The notes below the pieces were generated by a model. It had not been told where the DNA came from. It saw only the letters and a program-made list of their open reading frames with translations, and did not search any database. Source: Paragordius varius (taxonomy: Eukaryota > Nematomorpha). Taken from it: a DNA stretch of 64,000 bases. Position 1 is the first letter of the stretch. Each line of letters begins with the position of its first letter. The DNA lies in NCBI GenBank assembly GCA_964247055.1, contig OZ176056.1, positions 434,001 to 498,000 of the forward strand, read 5' to 3'. Made by a program: the position numbers and the translations under genes. Of the stretch, positions 37,919 through 52,400 are shown piece after piece.

Positions 37919-40900
37919 ACGGGTGAACAAAATTATTTTTTATACATTCTCTTAGTAAGACTACATCAAAATATAGAGATAGTTTGACTAACTCTTTCAT
38001 ATCCGATTTTTACAACGATACTTAAAAATTAATGTATTAAACTAGTCGCATCAATACTCAAGCTAAACATTGTCCTTAAAAATCGGATATTGGTCACCGG
38101 TGAACAAAATTATTTTTTATACATTCTCTTAGTAGGAGTACATCAAAATATAGAGATAGTTTGGCAAACTGTTTCATATCCGATTTTTACAACGATTCTT
38201 TAAAAATTAATGTATAAAACTAGTCGCATCAATACTCAAGTTAAACTTTGTTCTTAAAAATCGAATATTGGTCACCGGTGAACAAAATTATTTTTTATAC
38301 ATTCTCTTAGTAAGACTACATCAAAATATAGAAATAGTTTGACAAACTCTTTCATATCCGATTTTTACAACGATACTTAAAAATTAATGTATTAAACTAG
38401 TCGCATCAATACTCAAGCTAAACATTGTCCTTAAAAATCGGATATTGGTCACCGGTGAACAAAACTATTTTTTATACATTCTCTTAGTAAGACTACATCA
38501 AAATATAGAGATAGTTTGACTAACTCTTTCATATCCGATTTTTACAACGATACATTAAAAATTAATGTATTAAACTAGTCGCATCAATACTCAAGCTAAA
38601 CATTGTCCTTAAAAATCGGATATTGGTCACCGGTGAACAAAACTATTTTTTATATTCTCTTAGTAAGACTACATAAAAATATAGAGATAGTTTGAATAAC
38701 TCTTTCATATCCGATTTTTACAACGATACTTTAAAAATTAATGTATTAAACTAGTCGCATACTCAAGTTAAACTTTGTCCTTAAAAATCGGATATTGGTC
38801 ACGGGTGAACAAAATTATTTTTTATACATTCTCTTACTAAGACTACATCAAAATATAGAGATAGTTTGACTAACTCTTTCATATCCGATTTTTACAACGA
38901 TACTTAAAAATTAATGTATTAAACTAGTCGCATCAATACTCAAGCTAAACATTGTCCTTAAAAATCGGATATTGGTCACCGGTGAACAAAACTATTTTTT
39001 ATACATTCTCTTAGTAAGACTACATCAAAATATAGAGATAGTTTGACTAACTCTTTCATATCCGATTTTTACAACGATACATTAAAAATTAATGTATTAA
39101 ACTAGTCGCATCAATACTCAAGCTAAACATTGTCCTTAAAAATCGGATATTGGTCACCGGTGAACAAAACTATTTTTTATATTCTCTTAGTAAGACTACA
39201 TCAAAATATAGAGATAGTTTGAATAACTCTTTCATATCCGATTTTTACAACGATACTTTAAAAATTAATGTATAAAACTAGTCGCATCAATACTCAAGTT
39301 AAACTTTGTCCTTAAAAATCGAATATTGGTCACCGGTGAACAAAATTATTTTTTATACATTCTCTTAGTAAGACTACATCAAAATATAGAAATAGTTTGA
39401 CAAACTCTTTCATATCCGATTTTTACAACGATACTTAAAAATTAATGTATTAAACTAGTCGCATCAATACTCAAGCTAAACATTGTCCTTAAAAATCGGA
39501 TATTGGTCACCGGTGAACAAAACTCTTTTTTATACATTCTCTTAGTAAGACTACATCAAAATATAGAGATAGTTTGACTAACTCTTTCATATCCGATTTT
39601 TACAACGATACTTTAAAAATTAATGTATTAAACTAGTCGCATCAATACTCAAGTTAAACTTTGTCCTTAAAAATCGGATATTGGTCACGGGTGAACAAAA
39701 TTATTTTTTATACATTCTCTTAGTAAGACTACATCAAAATATAGAAATAGTTTGACAAACTCTTTCATATGCGATTTTTACAACGATACTTAAAAATTAA
39801 TGTATTAACCTAGTCGCATCAATACTCAAGCTAAACATTGTCCTTAAAAATCGGATATTGGTCACCGGTGAACAAAACTATTTTTTATACATTCTCTTAG
39901 TAAGACTACATCAAAATATAGAGATATTTTGAAAAACTCTTTAGTATCCGATTTTTACAACGATACTTTAAAAATTAATGTATTAAACTAGTCGCATCAA
40001 TACTCAAGTTAAACTTTGTCCTTAAAAATCGGATATTGGTCACGGGTGAACAAAATTATTTTTTATACATTCTCTTAGTAAGACTACATCAAAATATAGA
40101 GATAGTTTGACTAACTCTTTCATATCCGATTTTTACAACGATACTTAAAAATTAATGTATTAAACTAGTCGCATCAATACTCAAGCTAAACATTGTCCTT
40201 AAAAATCGGATATTGGTCACCGGTGAACAAAATTATTTTTTATACATTCTCTTAGTAGGACTACATCAAAATATAGAGATAGTTTGGCAAACTGTTTCAT
40301 ATCCGATTTTTACAACGATACTTTAAAAATTAATGTATAAAACTAGTCGCATCAATACTCAAGTTAAACTTTGTCCTTAAAAATCGAATATTGGTCACCG
40401 GTGAACAAAATTATTTTTTATACATTCTCTTAGTAAGACTACATCAAAATATAGAAATAGTTTGACAAACTCTTTCATATCCGATTTTTACAACGATACT
40501 TAAAAATTAATGTATTAAACTAGTCGCATCAATACTCAAGCTAAACATTGTCCTTAAAAATCGGATATTGGTCACCGGTGAACAAAACTATTTTATATAC
40601 ATTCTCTTAGTAAGACTACATCAAAATATAGAGATAGTTTGACTAACTCTTTCATATCCGATTTTTACAACGATACTTTAAAAATTAATCTATTAAACTA
40701 GTCGCATCAATACTCAAGCTAAACATTGTCCTTAAAAATCGGATATTGGTCACCGGTGAACAAAACTATTTTTTATACATTCTCTTAGTAAGACTACATC
40801 AAAATATAGAGATAGTTTGAAAAACTCTTTCATATCCGATTTTTACAACGATACTTAAAAATTAAAGTATTAAACTAGTCGCATCAATACTCAAGCTAAA

Positions 40901-43900
40901 CATTGTCCTTAAAAATCGGATATTGGTCACGGGTGAACAAAATTATTTTTTATACATTCTCTTAGTAGGACTACATCAAAATATAGAGATAGTTTGGCAA
41001 ACTGTTTCATATCCGATTTTTACAACGATACTTTAAAAATTAATGTATAAAACTAGTCGCATCAATACTCAAGTTAAACTTTGTCCTTAAAAATCGAATA
41101 TTGGTCACCGGTGAACAAAATTATTTTTTATACATTCTCTTAGTAAGACTACATCAAAATATAGAGATAGTTTGACTAACTCTTTCATATCCGATTTTTA
41201 CAACGATACTTTAAAAATTAATGTATTAAACTAGTCGCATCAATACTCAAGTTAAACTTTGTCCTTAAAAATCGGATATTGGTCACGGGTGAACAAAATT
41301 ATTTTTTATACATTCTCTTAGTAAGACTACATCAAAATATAGAAATAGTTTGACAAACTCTTTCATATGCGATTTTTACAACGATACTTAAAAATTAATG
41401 TATTAACCTAGTCGCATCAATACTCAAGCTAAACATTGTCCTTAAAAATCGGATATTGGTCACCGGTGAACAAAACTATTTTTTATACATTCTCTTAGTA
41501 AGACTACATCAAAATATAGAGATATTTTGAAAAACTCTTTAGTATCCGATTTTTACAACGATACTTTAAAAATTAATGTATTAAACTAGTCGCATCAATA
41601 CTCAAGTTAAACTTTGTCCTTAAAAATCGGATATTGGTCACGGGTGAACAAAATTATTTTTTATACATTCTCTTAGTAAGACTACATCAAAATATAGAGA
41701 TAGTTTGACTAACTCTTTCATATCCGATTTTTACAACGATACTTAAAAATTAATGTATTAAACTAGTCGCATCAATACTCAAGCTAAACATTGTCCTTAA
41801 AAATCGGATATTGGTCACCGGTGAACAAAATTATTTTTTATACATTCTCTTAGTAGGACTACATCAAAATATAGAGATAGTTTGGCAAACTGTTTCATAT
41901 CCGATTTTTACAACGATACTTTAAAAATTAATGTATAAAACTAGTCGCATCAATACTCAAGTTAAACTTTGTCCTTAAAAATCGAATATTGGTCACCGGT
42001 GAACAAAATTATTTTTTATACATTCTCTTAGTAAGACTACATCAAAATATAGAAATAGTTTGACAAACTCTTTCATATCCGATTTTTACAACGATACTTA
42101 AAAATTAATGTATTAAACTAGTCGCATCAATACTCAAGCTAAACATTGTCCTTAAAAATCGGATATTGGTCACCGGTGAACAAAACTATTTTATATACAT
42201 TCTCTTAGTAAGACTACATCAAAATATAGAGATAGTTTGACTAACTCTTTCATATCCGATTTTTACAACGATACTTTAAAAATTAATCTATTAAACTAGT
42301 CGCATCAATACTCAAGCTAAACATTGTCCTTAAAAATCGGATATTGGTCACCGGTGAACAAAACTATTTTTTATACATTCTCTTAGTAAGACTACATCAA
42401 AATATAGAGATAGTTTGAAAAACTCTTTCATATCCGATTTTTACAACGATACTTAAAAATTAAAGTATTAAACTAGTCGCATCAATACTCAAGCTAAACA
42501 TTGTCCTTAAAAATCGGATATTGGTCACGGGTGAACAAAATTATTTTTTATACATTCTCTTAGTAGGACTACATCAAAATATAGAGATAGTTTGGCAAAC
42601 TGTTTCATATCAGATTTTTACAACGATACTTTAAAAATTAATGTATAAAACTAGTCGCATCAATACTCAAGTTAAACTTTGTCCTTAAAAATCGAATATT
42701 GGTCACCGGTGAACAAAATTATTTTTTATACATTCTCTTAGTAAGACTACATCAAAATATAGAGATAGTTTGACTAACTCTTTCATATCCGATTTTTACA
42801 ACGATACTTTAAAAATTAATGTATTAAACTAGTCGCATCAATACTCAAGTTAAACTTTGTCCTTAAAAATCGGATATTGGTCACGGGTGAACAAAATTAT
42901 TTTTTATACATTCTCTTAGTAAGACTACATCAAATTATAGAGATAGTTTGACAAACTCTTTCATATCCGATTTTTACAACGATACTTTAAAAATTATGGT
43001 ATTAAACCAGTCGCATCAATACTCAAGTTAAACTTTGTCCTTAAAAATCGGATTGGTCACCGGTGAACAAAATTATTTTATATACATTCTCTAAGTAAGA
43101 CTACATCAAAATATAGAGATAGTTTGACAAACTCTTTCATATCCGATTTTTACAACGATACTTTAAAAATTATGGTATTAAACCAGTCGCATCAATACTC
43201 AAGTTAAACTTTGTCCTTAAAAATCGGATATTGGTCACCGGCGAACAAAATTATTTTATATACATTCTCTTAGTAAGACTACATCAAAATATAGAGATAG
43301 TTTGACAAACTCTTTCATATCCGATTTTTACAACGATACTTTAAAAATTAATGTATAAAACTAGTCACATCAATACTCAAGCTAAACATTGTCCTTAAAA
43401 ATCGGATATTGGTCACCGGCGAACAAAATTATTTTATATACATTCTCTTAGTAAGACTACATCAAAATATAGAGATAGTTTGACAAACTCTTTCATATCC
43501 GATTTTTACAACGATACTTTAAAAATTAATGTATAAAACTAGTCGCATCAATACTCAAGCTAAACATTGTCCTTAAAAATCGGATATTGGTCACCGGTGC
43601 ACAAAACTATTTTTTATACATTCTCTTAGTAAGACTACATCAAAATATAGAGATAGTTTGACAAACTCTTTCATATCCGATTTTTACAACGATACTTTAA
43701 AAATTAATGTATAAAACTAGTCGTATCAATAATTCGCATCAATACTCAAGTTAAACTTTGTCCTTAAAAATCGGATATTGGTCACCGGTGAACAAAATTA
43801 TTTTTTATACATTCTCTTAGTAGGACTACATCAAAATATAGAGATAGTTTGACAAACTCTTTCATATCCGATTTTTACAACGATACTTTTTTAAAATTAT

Positions 43901-46900
43901 GGTATTAAACCAGTCGCATCAATACTCAAGTTAAACTTTGTCCTTAAAAATCGGATATAGGTCACCGGTGAACAAAATTATTTTTTATACTCTTAATAAG
44001 ACTACATCAAAATATAGAGATAGTTTGACAAACTCTTTCATATCCGATTTTTACAACGATACTTTAAAAATTATGGTATTAAACCAGTCGCATCAATACT
44101 CAAGTTAAACTTTGTCCTTAAAAATCGGATATTGGTCACCGGCGAACAAAATTATTTTATATACATTCTCTTAGTAAGACTACATCAAAATATAGAGATA
44201 GTTTGACAAACTCTTTCATATCCGATTTTTACAACGATACTTTAAAAATTAATGTATAAAACTAGTCGCATCAATACTCAAGCTAAACATTGTCCTTAAA
44301 AATCGGATATTGGTCACCGGTGAACAAAACTATTTTTTATACATTCTCTTAGTAAGACTACATCAAAATATAGAGATAGTTTGACAAACTCTTTCATATC
44401 CGATTTTTACAACGATACTTTAAAAATTAATGTATAAAACTAGTCGTATCAATAATTCGCATCCATACTCAAGTTAAACTTTGTCCTTAAAAATCGGATA
44501 TTGGTCACCGGTGAACAAAATTATTTTTTATACATTCTCTTAGTAGGACTACATCAAAATATAGAGATAGTTTGGCAAACTCTTTCATATCCGATTTTTA
44601 CAACGATACTTTAAAAATTAATGTATAAAACTAGTCGCATCAATACTCAAGTTAAACTTTGTCCTTAAAAATCGGATATTGGTCACCGGTGAACAAAATT
44701 ATTTTTTATACATTCTCTTAGTAAGACTACATTAAAATATAGAGATAGTTTTACAAACTCTTTCATATCCGATTTTTACAACGATACTTTAAAAATTAAT
44801 GTATTAAACTAGTCGCATCAATACTCAAGTTAAACTTTGTCCTTAAAAATCGGATATTGGTCACCGGTGAACAAAATAATTTTTTATACATTCTCTTAGT
44901 AAGACTACATCAAAATATAGAGATAGTTTGACAAACTCTTTCATATCCGATTTTTACAACGATACTTTTTTAAAATTATGGTATTAAACCAGTCGCATCA
45001 ATACTCAAGTTAAACTTTGTCCTTAAAAATCGGATATAGGTCACCGGTGAACAAAATTATTTTTTATACTCTTAGTAAGACTACATCAAAATATAGAGAT
45101 AGTTTGACAAACTCTTTCATATCCGATTTTTACAACGATACTTTAAAAATTATGGTATTAAACCAGTCGCATCAATACTCAAGTTAAACTTTGTCCTTAA
45201 AAATCGGATATTGGTCACCGGCGAACAAAATTATTTTATATACATTCTCTATGTAAGACTACATCAAAATATAGAGATAGTTTGACAAACTCTTTCATAT
45301 CCGATTTTTACAACGATACTTTAAAAATTATGGTATTAAACCAGTCGTATCAATACTCAAGCTAAACATTGTCCTTAAAAATCGGATATTGGTCACCGGT
45401 GAACAAAACTATTTTTTATACATTCTCTTAGTAAGACTACATCAAAATATAGAGATAGTTTGACAAACTCTTTCATATCCGATTTTTACAACGATACTTT
45501 AAAAATTAATGTATAAAACTAGTCGTATCAATAAATCGCATCAATACTCAAGTTAAACTTTGTCCTTAAAAATCGGATATTGGTCACCGGTGAACATAAT
45601 TATTTTTTATACATTCTCTTAGTAGGACTACATCAAAATATAGAGATAGTTTGGCAAACTCTTTCATATCCGATTTTTACAACGATACTTTAAAAATTAA
45701 TGTATAAAACTAGTCGCATCAATACTCAAGTTAAACTTTGTCCTTAAAAATCGAATATTGGTCACCGGTGAACAAAATTATATTTTATACATTCTCTTAG
45801 TAAGACTACATCAAAATATAGAGATAGTTTTACAAACTCTTTCATATCCGATTTTTACAACGATACTTTAAAAATTATGGTATTAAATCATTCGCATCAA
45901 TACTCAAGTTAAACTTTGTCCTTAAAAATCGGATATTGGTCACCGGTGAACAAAATTATTTTATATACATTCTCTTAGTAAGACTACATCAAAATATAGA
46001 GATAGTTTGACAAACTCTTTCATATCCGATATTTACAACGATACTTTAAAAATTAATGTATAAAACTAGTCGCATCAATACTCAAGCTAAACATTGTCCT
46101 TAAAAATCGGATATTGGTAACCGGTGAACAAAACTATTTTTTTATACATTCTCTTATTAAGACTACATCAAAATATAGAGATAGTTTGACAAACTCTTTC
46201 ATATCCGATTTTTACAACGATACTTTATTAATGTATTAAATTAGTCGCATCAATACTCAAGCTAAACATTGTCCTTAAAAATCGGATATTGGTCACCGGT
46301 GAACAAAACTATTTTTTATATATTCTCTTAGTAAGACTACATCAAAATATAGAGATAGTTTGACAAACTCTTTCATATCCGATTTGTACAACGATACTTT
46401 AAAAATTATGGTATTAAACCAGTCGCATCAATACTCAAGTTAAACTTTGTCCTTAAAAATCGGATATTGGTCACCGGAGAACAAAATTATTTTTTATACA
46501 TTCTCTTAGTAGGACTACATCAAAATATAGAGATAGTTTGGCAAACTGTTTCATATCCGATTTTTACAACGATACTTTAAAAATTAATGTATAAAACTAG
46601 TCGCATCAATACTCAAGTTAAACTTTGTCCTTAAAAATCGAATATTGGTCACCGGTGAACAAAATTATTTTTTATACATTCTCTTAGTAAGACTACATCA
46701 AAATATAGAGTTTGACAAACTCTTTCATATCCGATTTTTACAACGATACTTAAAAATTAATGTATTAAACTAGTCGCATCAATACTCAAGCTAAACATTG
46801 TCCTTAAAAATCGGATATTGGTCACCGGTGAACAAAACTATTTTTTATACATTCTCTTAGTAAGACTACATCAAAATATAGAGATAGTTTGACAAACTCT

Positions 46901-49409
46901 TTCATATCCGATTTTTACAACGATACTTTAAAAATTAATGTATTAAATTAGTCGCATCAATACTCAAGTTAAACTTTGTCCTTAAAAACGGATATTGGCG
47001 GGTGAACAAAATTATTTTTTATACATTCTCTTAGTAAGACTACATCAAAATATAGAGATAGTTTGACAAACTCTTTCATATCCGATTTGTACAACGATAC
47101 TTTAAAAATTATGGTATTAAACCATTCGCATCAATACTCAAGTTAAACTTTGTCCTTAAAAATCGGATTGGTCACCGGTGAACAAAATTATTTTATATAC
47201 ATTCTCTTAGTAAGACTACATCAAAATATAGAGATAATTTGACAAATTCTTTCATATCCGATTTTTACAACGATACTTTAAAAATTAATGTATAAAACTA
47301 GTCGTATATTTAAATCGCATCAATACTCAAGTTAAACTTTGTCCTTAAAAATCGGATATTGGTCTCCGGAGAACAAAATTATTTTTTACATTCTCTTAGT
47401 AGGACTACATCAAAATATAGAGATAGTTTGGCAAACTGTTTCATATCCGATTTTTACAACGATACTTTAAAAATTAATGTATAAAACTAGTCGCATCAAT
47501 ACTCAAGTTAAACTTTGTCCTTAAAAATCGAATATTGGTCACCGGTGAACAAATTTTTTTTATACATTCTGTTAGTAAGACTACATCTAAATATATAAAT
47601 AGTTTGACAAACTCTTTCATATCCGATTTTTACAACGATACTTAAAAATTAATGTATTAAACTAGTCGAATCAATACTCAAGCTAAACATTGTCCTTAAA
47701 AATCGGATATTGGTCACCGGTGAACAAAACTATTTTTTATACATTCTCTTAGTAAGACTACATCAAAATATAGAGATAGTTTGACAAACTCTTTCATATC
47801 CGATTTTTACAACGATACTTTAAAAATTAATGTATTAAATTAGTCGCATAAATACTCAAGTTAAACTTTGTCCTTAAAAATCGGATATTGGTCACGGGTG
47901 AACAAAATTATTTTTTATACATTCTCTTAGTAAGACTACATCAAAATATAGAGATAGTTTGACAAACTCTTTCATATCCGATTTGTACAACGATACTTTA
48001 AAAATTATGGTATTAAAATAGTCGCATCAATACTCAAGTTAAACTTTGTCCTTAAAAATCGGATTGATCACCCCTGAACAAAATTATTTTATATACATTC
48101 TCTTAGTAAGACTACATCAAAATATAGAGATAATTTGACAAATTCTTTCATATCCGATTTTTACAACGATACTTTAAAAATTAATGTATTAAATTAGTCG
48201 CATCAATACTCAAGTTAAACTTTGTCCTTAAAAATCGGATATTGGTCACGGGTGAACAAAATTATTTTTTATACATTCTCTTAGTAGGACTACATCAAAA
48301 TATAGAGATAGTTTGGCAAACTGTTTCATATCCGATTTTTACAACGATACTTTAAAAATTAATGTATAAAACTAGTCGCATCAATACTCAAGTTAAACTT
48401 TGTCCTTAAAAATCGAATATTGGTCACCGGTGAACAAAATTTTTTTTTATACATTCTCTTAGTAAGACTACATCAAAATATATAAATAGTTTGACAAACT
48501 CTTTCATATCCGATTTTTACAACGATACTTAAAAATTAATGTATTAAACTAGTCGCATCAATACTCAAGCTAAACATTGTCCTTAAAAATCGGATATTGG
48601 TCACCGGTGAACAAAACTATTTTTTATACATTCTCTTAGTAAGACTACATCAAAATATTGAGATAGTTTGAAACTCTTTCATATCCGATTTTTACAACGA
48701 TACTTTAAAAATTATGGTATTAAACCACTCGCATCAATACTCAAGTTAAACTTTGTCCTTAAAAATCGGATATTGGTCACCGGTGAACAAAATAATTTTT
48801 TATACATTCTCTTAGTAAGACTACATCAAAATATAGATATAGTTTGACAAACTCTTTCATATCCAATTTTTACAACGATACTTTTTTAAAATTATGGTAT
48901 TAAACCAGTCGCATCAATACTCAAGTTAAACTTTGTCCTTAAAAATCGGATATAGGTCACCGGTCAACAAAATTTTTTTTATACTCTTAGTAAGACTACA
49001 TCAAAATATAGAGATAGTTTGACAAACTCTTTCATATCCGATTTTTACAACGATACTTTAAAAATTATGGTATTAAACCAGTCGCATCAATACTCAAGTT
49101 AAACTTTGTCCTTAAAAATCGGATATTGGTCACCGGTGAACAAAACTATTTTTTATACATTTTCTTAGTAAGACTACATCAAAATATAGAGATAGTTTGA
49201 CAAACTCTTTCATATCCGATTTTTACAACGATACTTTAAAAATTAATGTATAAAACTAGTCGTATCAATAAATCGCATCAATACTCAAGTTAAGCTTTGT
49301 CCTTAAAAATCGGATATTGGTCACCGGTGAACAAAATTATTTTTTATACATTCTCTTAGTAGGACTACATCAAAATATAGAGATAGTTTGACAAACTCTT
49401 TCATATCCG

Positions 49410-52400
49410 ATTTTTACAACGATACTTTAAAAATTAATGTATTAAACTAGTCGCATCAATACTCAAGTTAAACATTGTCCTTAAAAATCGGATATTGGTC
49501 ACCGGTGAACAAAACTATTTTTTATACATCTTAGTAAGACTACATCAAAATATAGAGATAGTTTGACAAACTCTTTCATATCCGATTTTTACAACGATAC
49601 TTTAAAAATTAATGTATAAAACTAGTCGTACAATAAATCGCATCAATACTCAAGTTAAACTTTGTCCTTAAAAATCGGATATTGGTCACCGGTGAACAAA
49701 ATTATTTTTTATACATTCTCTTAGTAGGACTACATCAAAATATAGAGATAGTTTGACAAACTCTTTCATATCCGATTTTTACAACGATACTTTAAAAATT
49801 AATGTATTAAACTAGTCGCATCAATACTCAAGTTAAACTTTGTCCTTAAAAATCGGATATTGGTCACGGGTGAACAAAATTATTTTTTATACATTCTCTT
49901 AGTAGGACTACATCAAAATATAGAGATAGTTTGGCAAACTGTTTCATATCCGATTTTTACAACGATACTTTAAAAATTAATGTATAAAACTAGTCGCATC
50001 AATACTCAAGTTAAACTTTGTCCTTAAAAATCGAATATTGGTCACAGGTGAACAAAATTATTTTTTATACATTCTCTTAGTAAGACTACATCAAAATATA
50101 TAAATAGTTTGACAAACTCTTTCATATCCGATTTTTACAACGATACTTAAAAATTAATGTATTAAACTAGTCGCATCAATACTCAAGCTAAACATTGTCC
50201 TTAAAAATCGGATATTGGTCACCGGTGAACAAATCTATTTTTTATACATTCTCTTAGTAAGACTACATCAAAATATAGAGATAGTTTGAAACTCTTTCAT
50301 ATCCGATTTTTACAACGATACTTTAAAAATTATGGTATTAAACCACTCGCATCAATACTCAAGTTAAACTTTGTCCTTAAAAATCGGATTGGTCACCGGT
50401 GAACAAAATTATTTTATATACATTCTCTTAGTAAGACTACATCAAAATATAGAGATAGTTTGACAAACTCTTTCATATCCGATTTTTACAACGATACTTT
50501 AAAAATTAATGTATAAAACTAGTCGTATCAATAAATCGCATCAATACTCAAGTTAAGCTTTGTCCTTAAAAATCGGATATTGGTCACCGGTGAACAAAAT
50601 TATTTTTTATACATTCTCTTAGTAGGACTACATCAAAATATAGAGATAGTTTGACAAACTCTTTCATATCCGATTTTTACAACGATACTTTAAAAATTAA
50701 TGTATTAAACTAGTCGCATCAATACTCAAGTTAAACATTGTCCTTAAAAATCGGATATTGGTCACCGGTGAACAAAACTATTTTTTATACATCTTAGTAA
50801 GACTACATCAAAATATAGAGATAGTTTGACAAACTCTTTCATATCCGATTTTTACAACGATACTTTAAAAATTAATGTATAAAACTAGTCGTACAATAAA
50901 TCGCATCAATACTCAAGTTAAACTTTGTCCTTAAAAATCGGATATTGGTCACCGGTGAACAAAATTATTTTTTATACATTCTCTTAGTAGGACTACATCA
51001 AAATATAGAGATAGTTTGACAAACTCTTTCATATCCGATTTTTACAACGATACTTTAAAAATTAATGTATTAAACTAGTCGCATCAATACTCAAGTTAAA
51101 CTTTGTCCTTAAAAATCGGATATTGGTCACGGGTGAACAAAATTATTTTTTATACATTCTCTTAGTAGGACTACATCAAAATATAGAGATAGTTTGGCAA
51201 ACTGTTTCATATCCGATTTTTACAACGATACTTTAAAAATTAATGTATAAAACTAGTCGCATCAATACTCAAGTTAAACTTTGTCCTTAAAAATCGAATA
51301 TTGGTCACAGGTGAACAAAATTATTTTTTATACATTCTCTTAGTAAGACTACATCAAAATATATAAATAGTTTGACAAACTCTTTCATATCCGATTTTTA
51401 CAACGATACTTAAAAATTAATGTATTAAACTAGTCGCATCAATACTCAAGCTAAACATTGTCCTTAAAAATCGGATATTGGTCACCGGTGAACAAATCTA
51501 TTTTTTATACATTCTCTTAGTAAGACTACATCAAAATATAGAGATAGTTTGAAACTCTTTCATATCCGATTTTTACAACGATACTTTAAAAATTATGGTA
51601 TTAAACCACTCGCATCAATACTCAAGTTAAACTTTGTCCTTAAAAATCGGATTGGTCACCGGTGAACAAAATTATTTTATATACATTCTCTTAGTAAGAC
51701 TACATCAAAATATAGAGATAGTTTGACAAACTCTTTCATATTAGATTTTTACAACGATACTTTAAAAATTAATGTATAAAACCAGTCGCATCAATACTCA
51801 AGTTAAACTTTGTCCTTAAAAATCGGATATTGGTCACCGGTGAACAAAATAATTTTTTATACATTCTCTTAGTAAGACTACATCAAAATATAGCTATAGT
51901 TTGACAAACTCTTTCATATCCGATTTTTACAACGATACTTTTTTAAAATTATGGTATTAAAACAGTCGCATCAATACTCAAGTTAAACTTTGTCCTTAAA
52001 AATCGGATATAGGTCACCGGTCAACAAAATTTTTTTTATACTCTTAGTAAGACTACATCAAAATATAGAGATAGTTTGACAAACTCTTTCATATCCGATT
52101 TTTACAACGATACTTTAAAAATTATGGTATTAAACCAGTCGCATCAATACTCAAGTTAAACTTTGTCCTTAAAAATCGGATATTGGTCACCGGTGAACAA
52201 AATTATTTTTTATACATTCTCTTAGTAGGACTACATCAAAATATAGAGATAGTTTGACAAACTCTTTCATATCCGATTTTTACAACGATACTTTAAAAAT
52301 TAATGTATTAAACTAGTCGCATCAATACTCAAGTTAAACTTTGTCCTTAAAAATCGGATATTGGTCACGGGTGAAGAAAATTATTTTTTATACATTCTCT

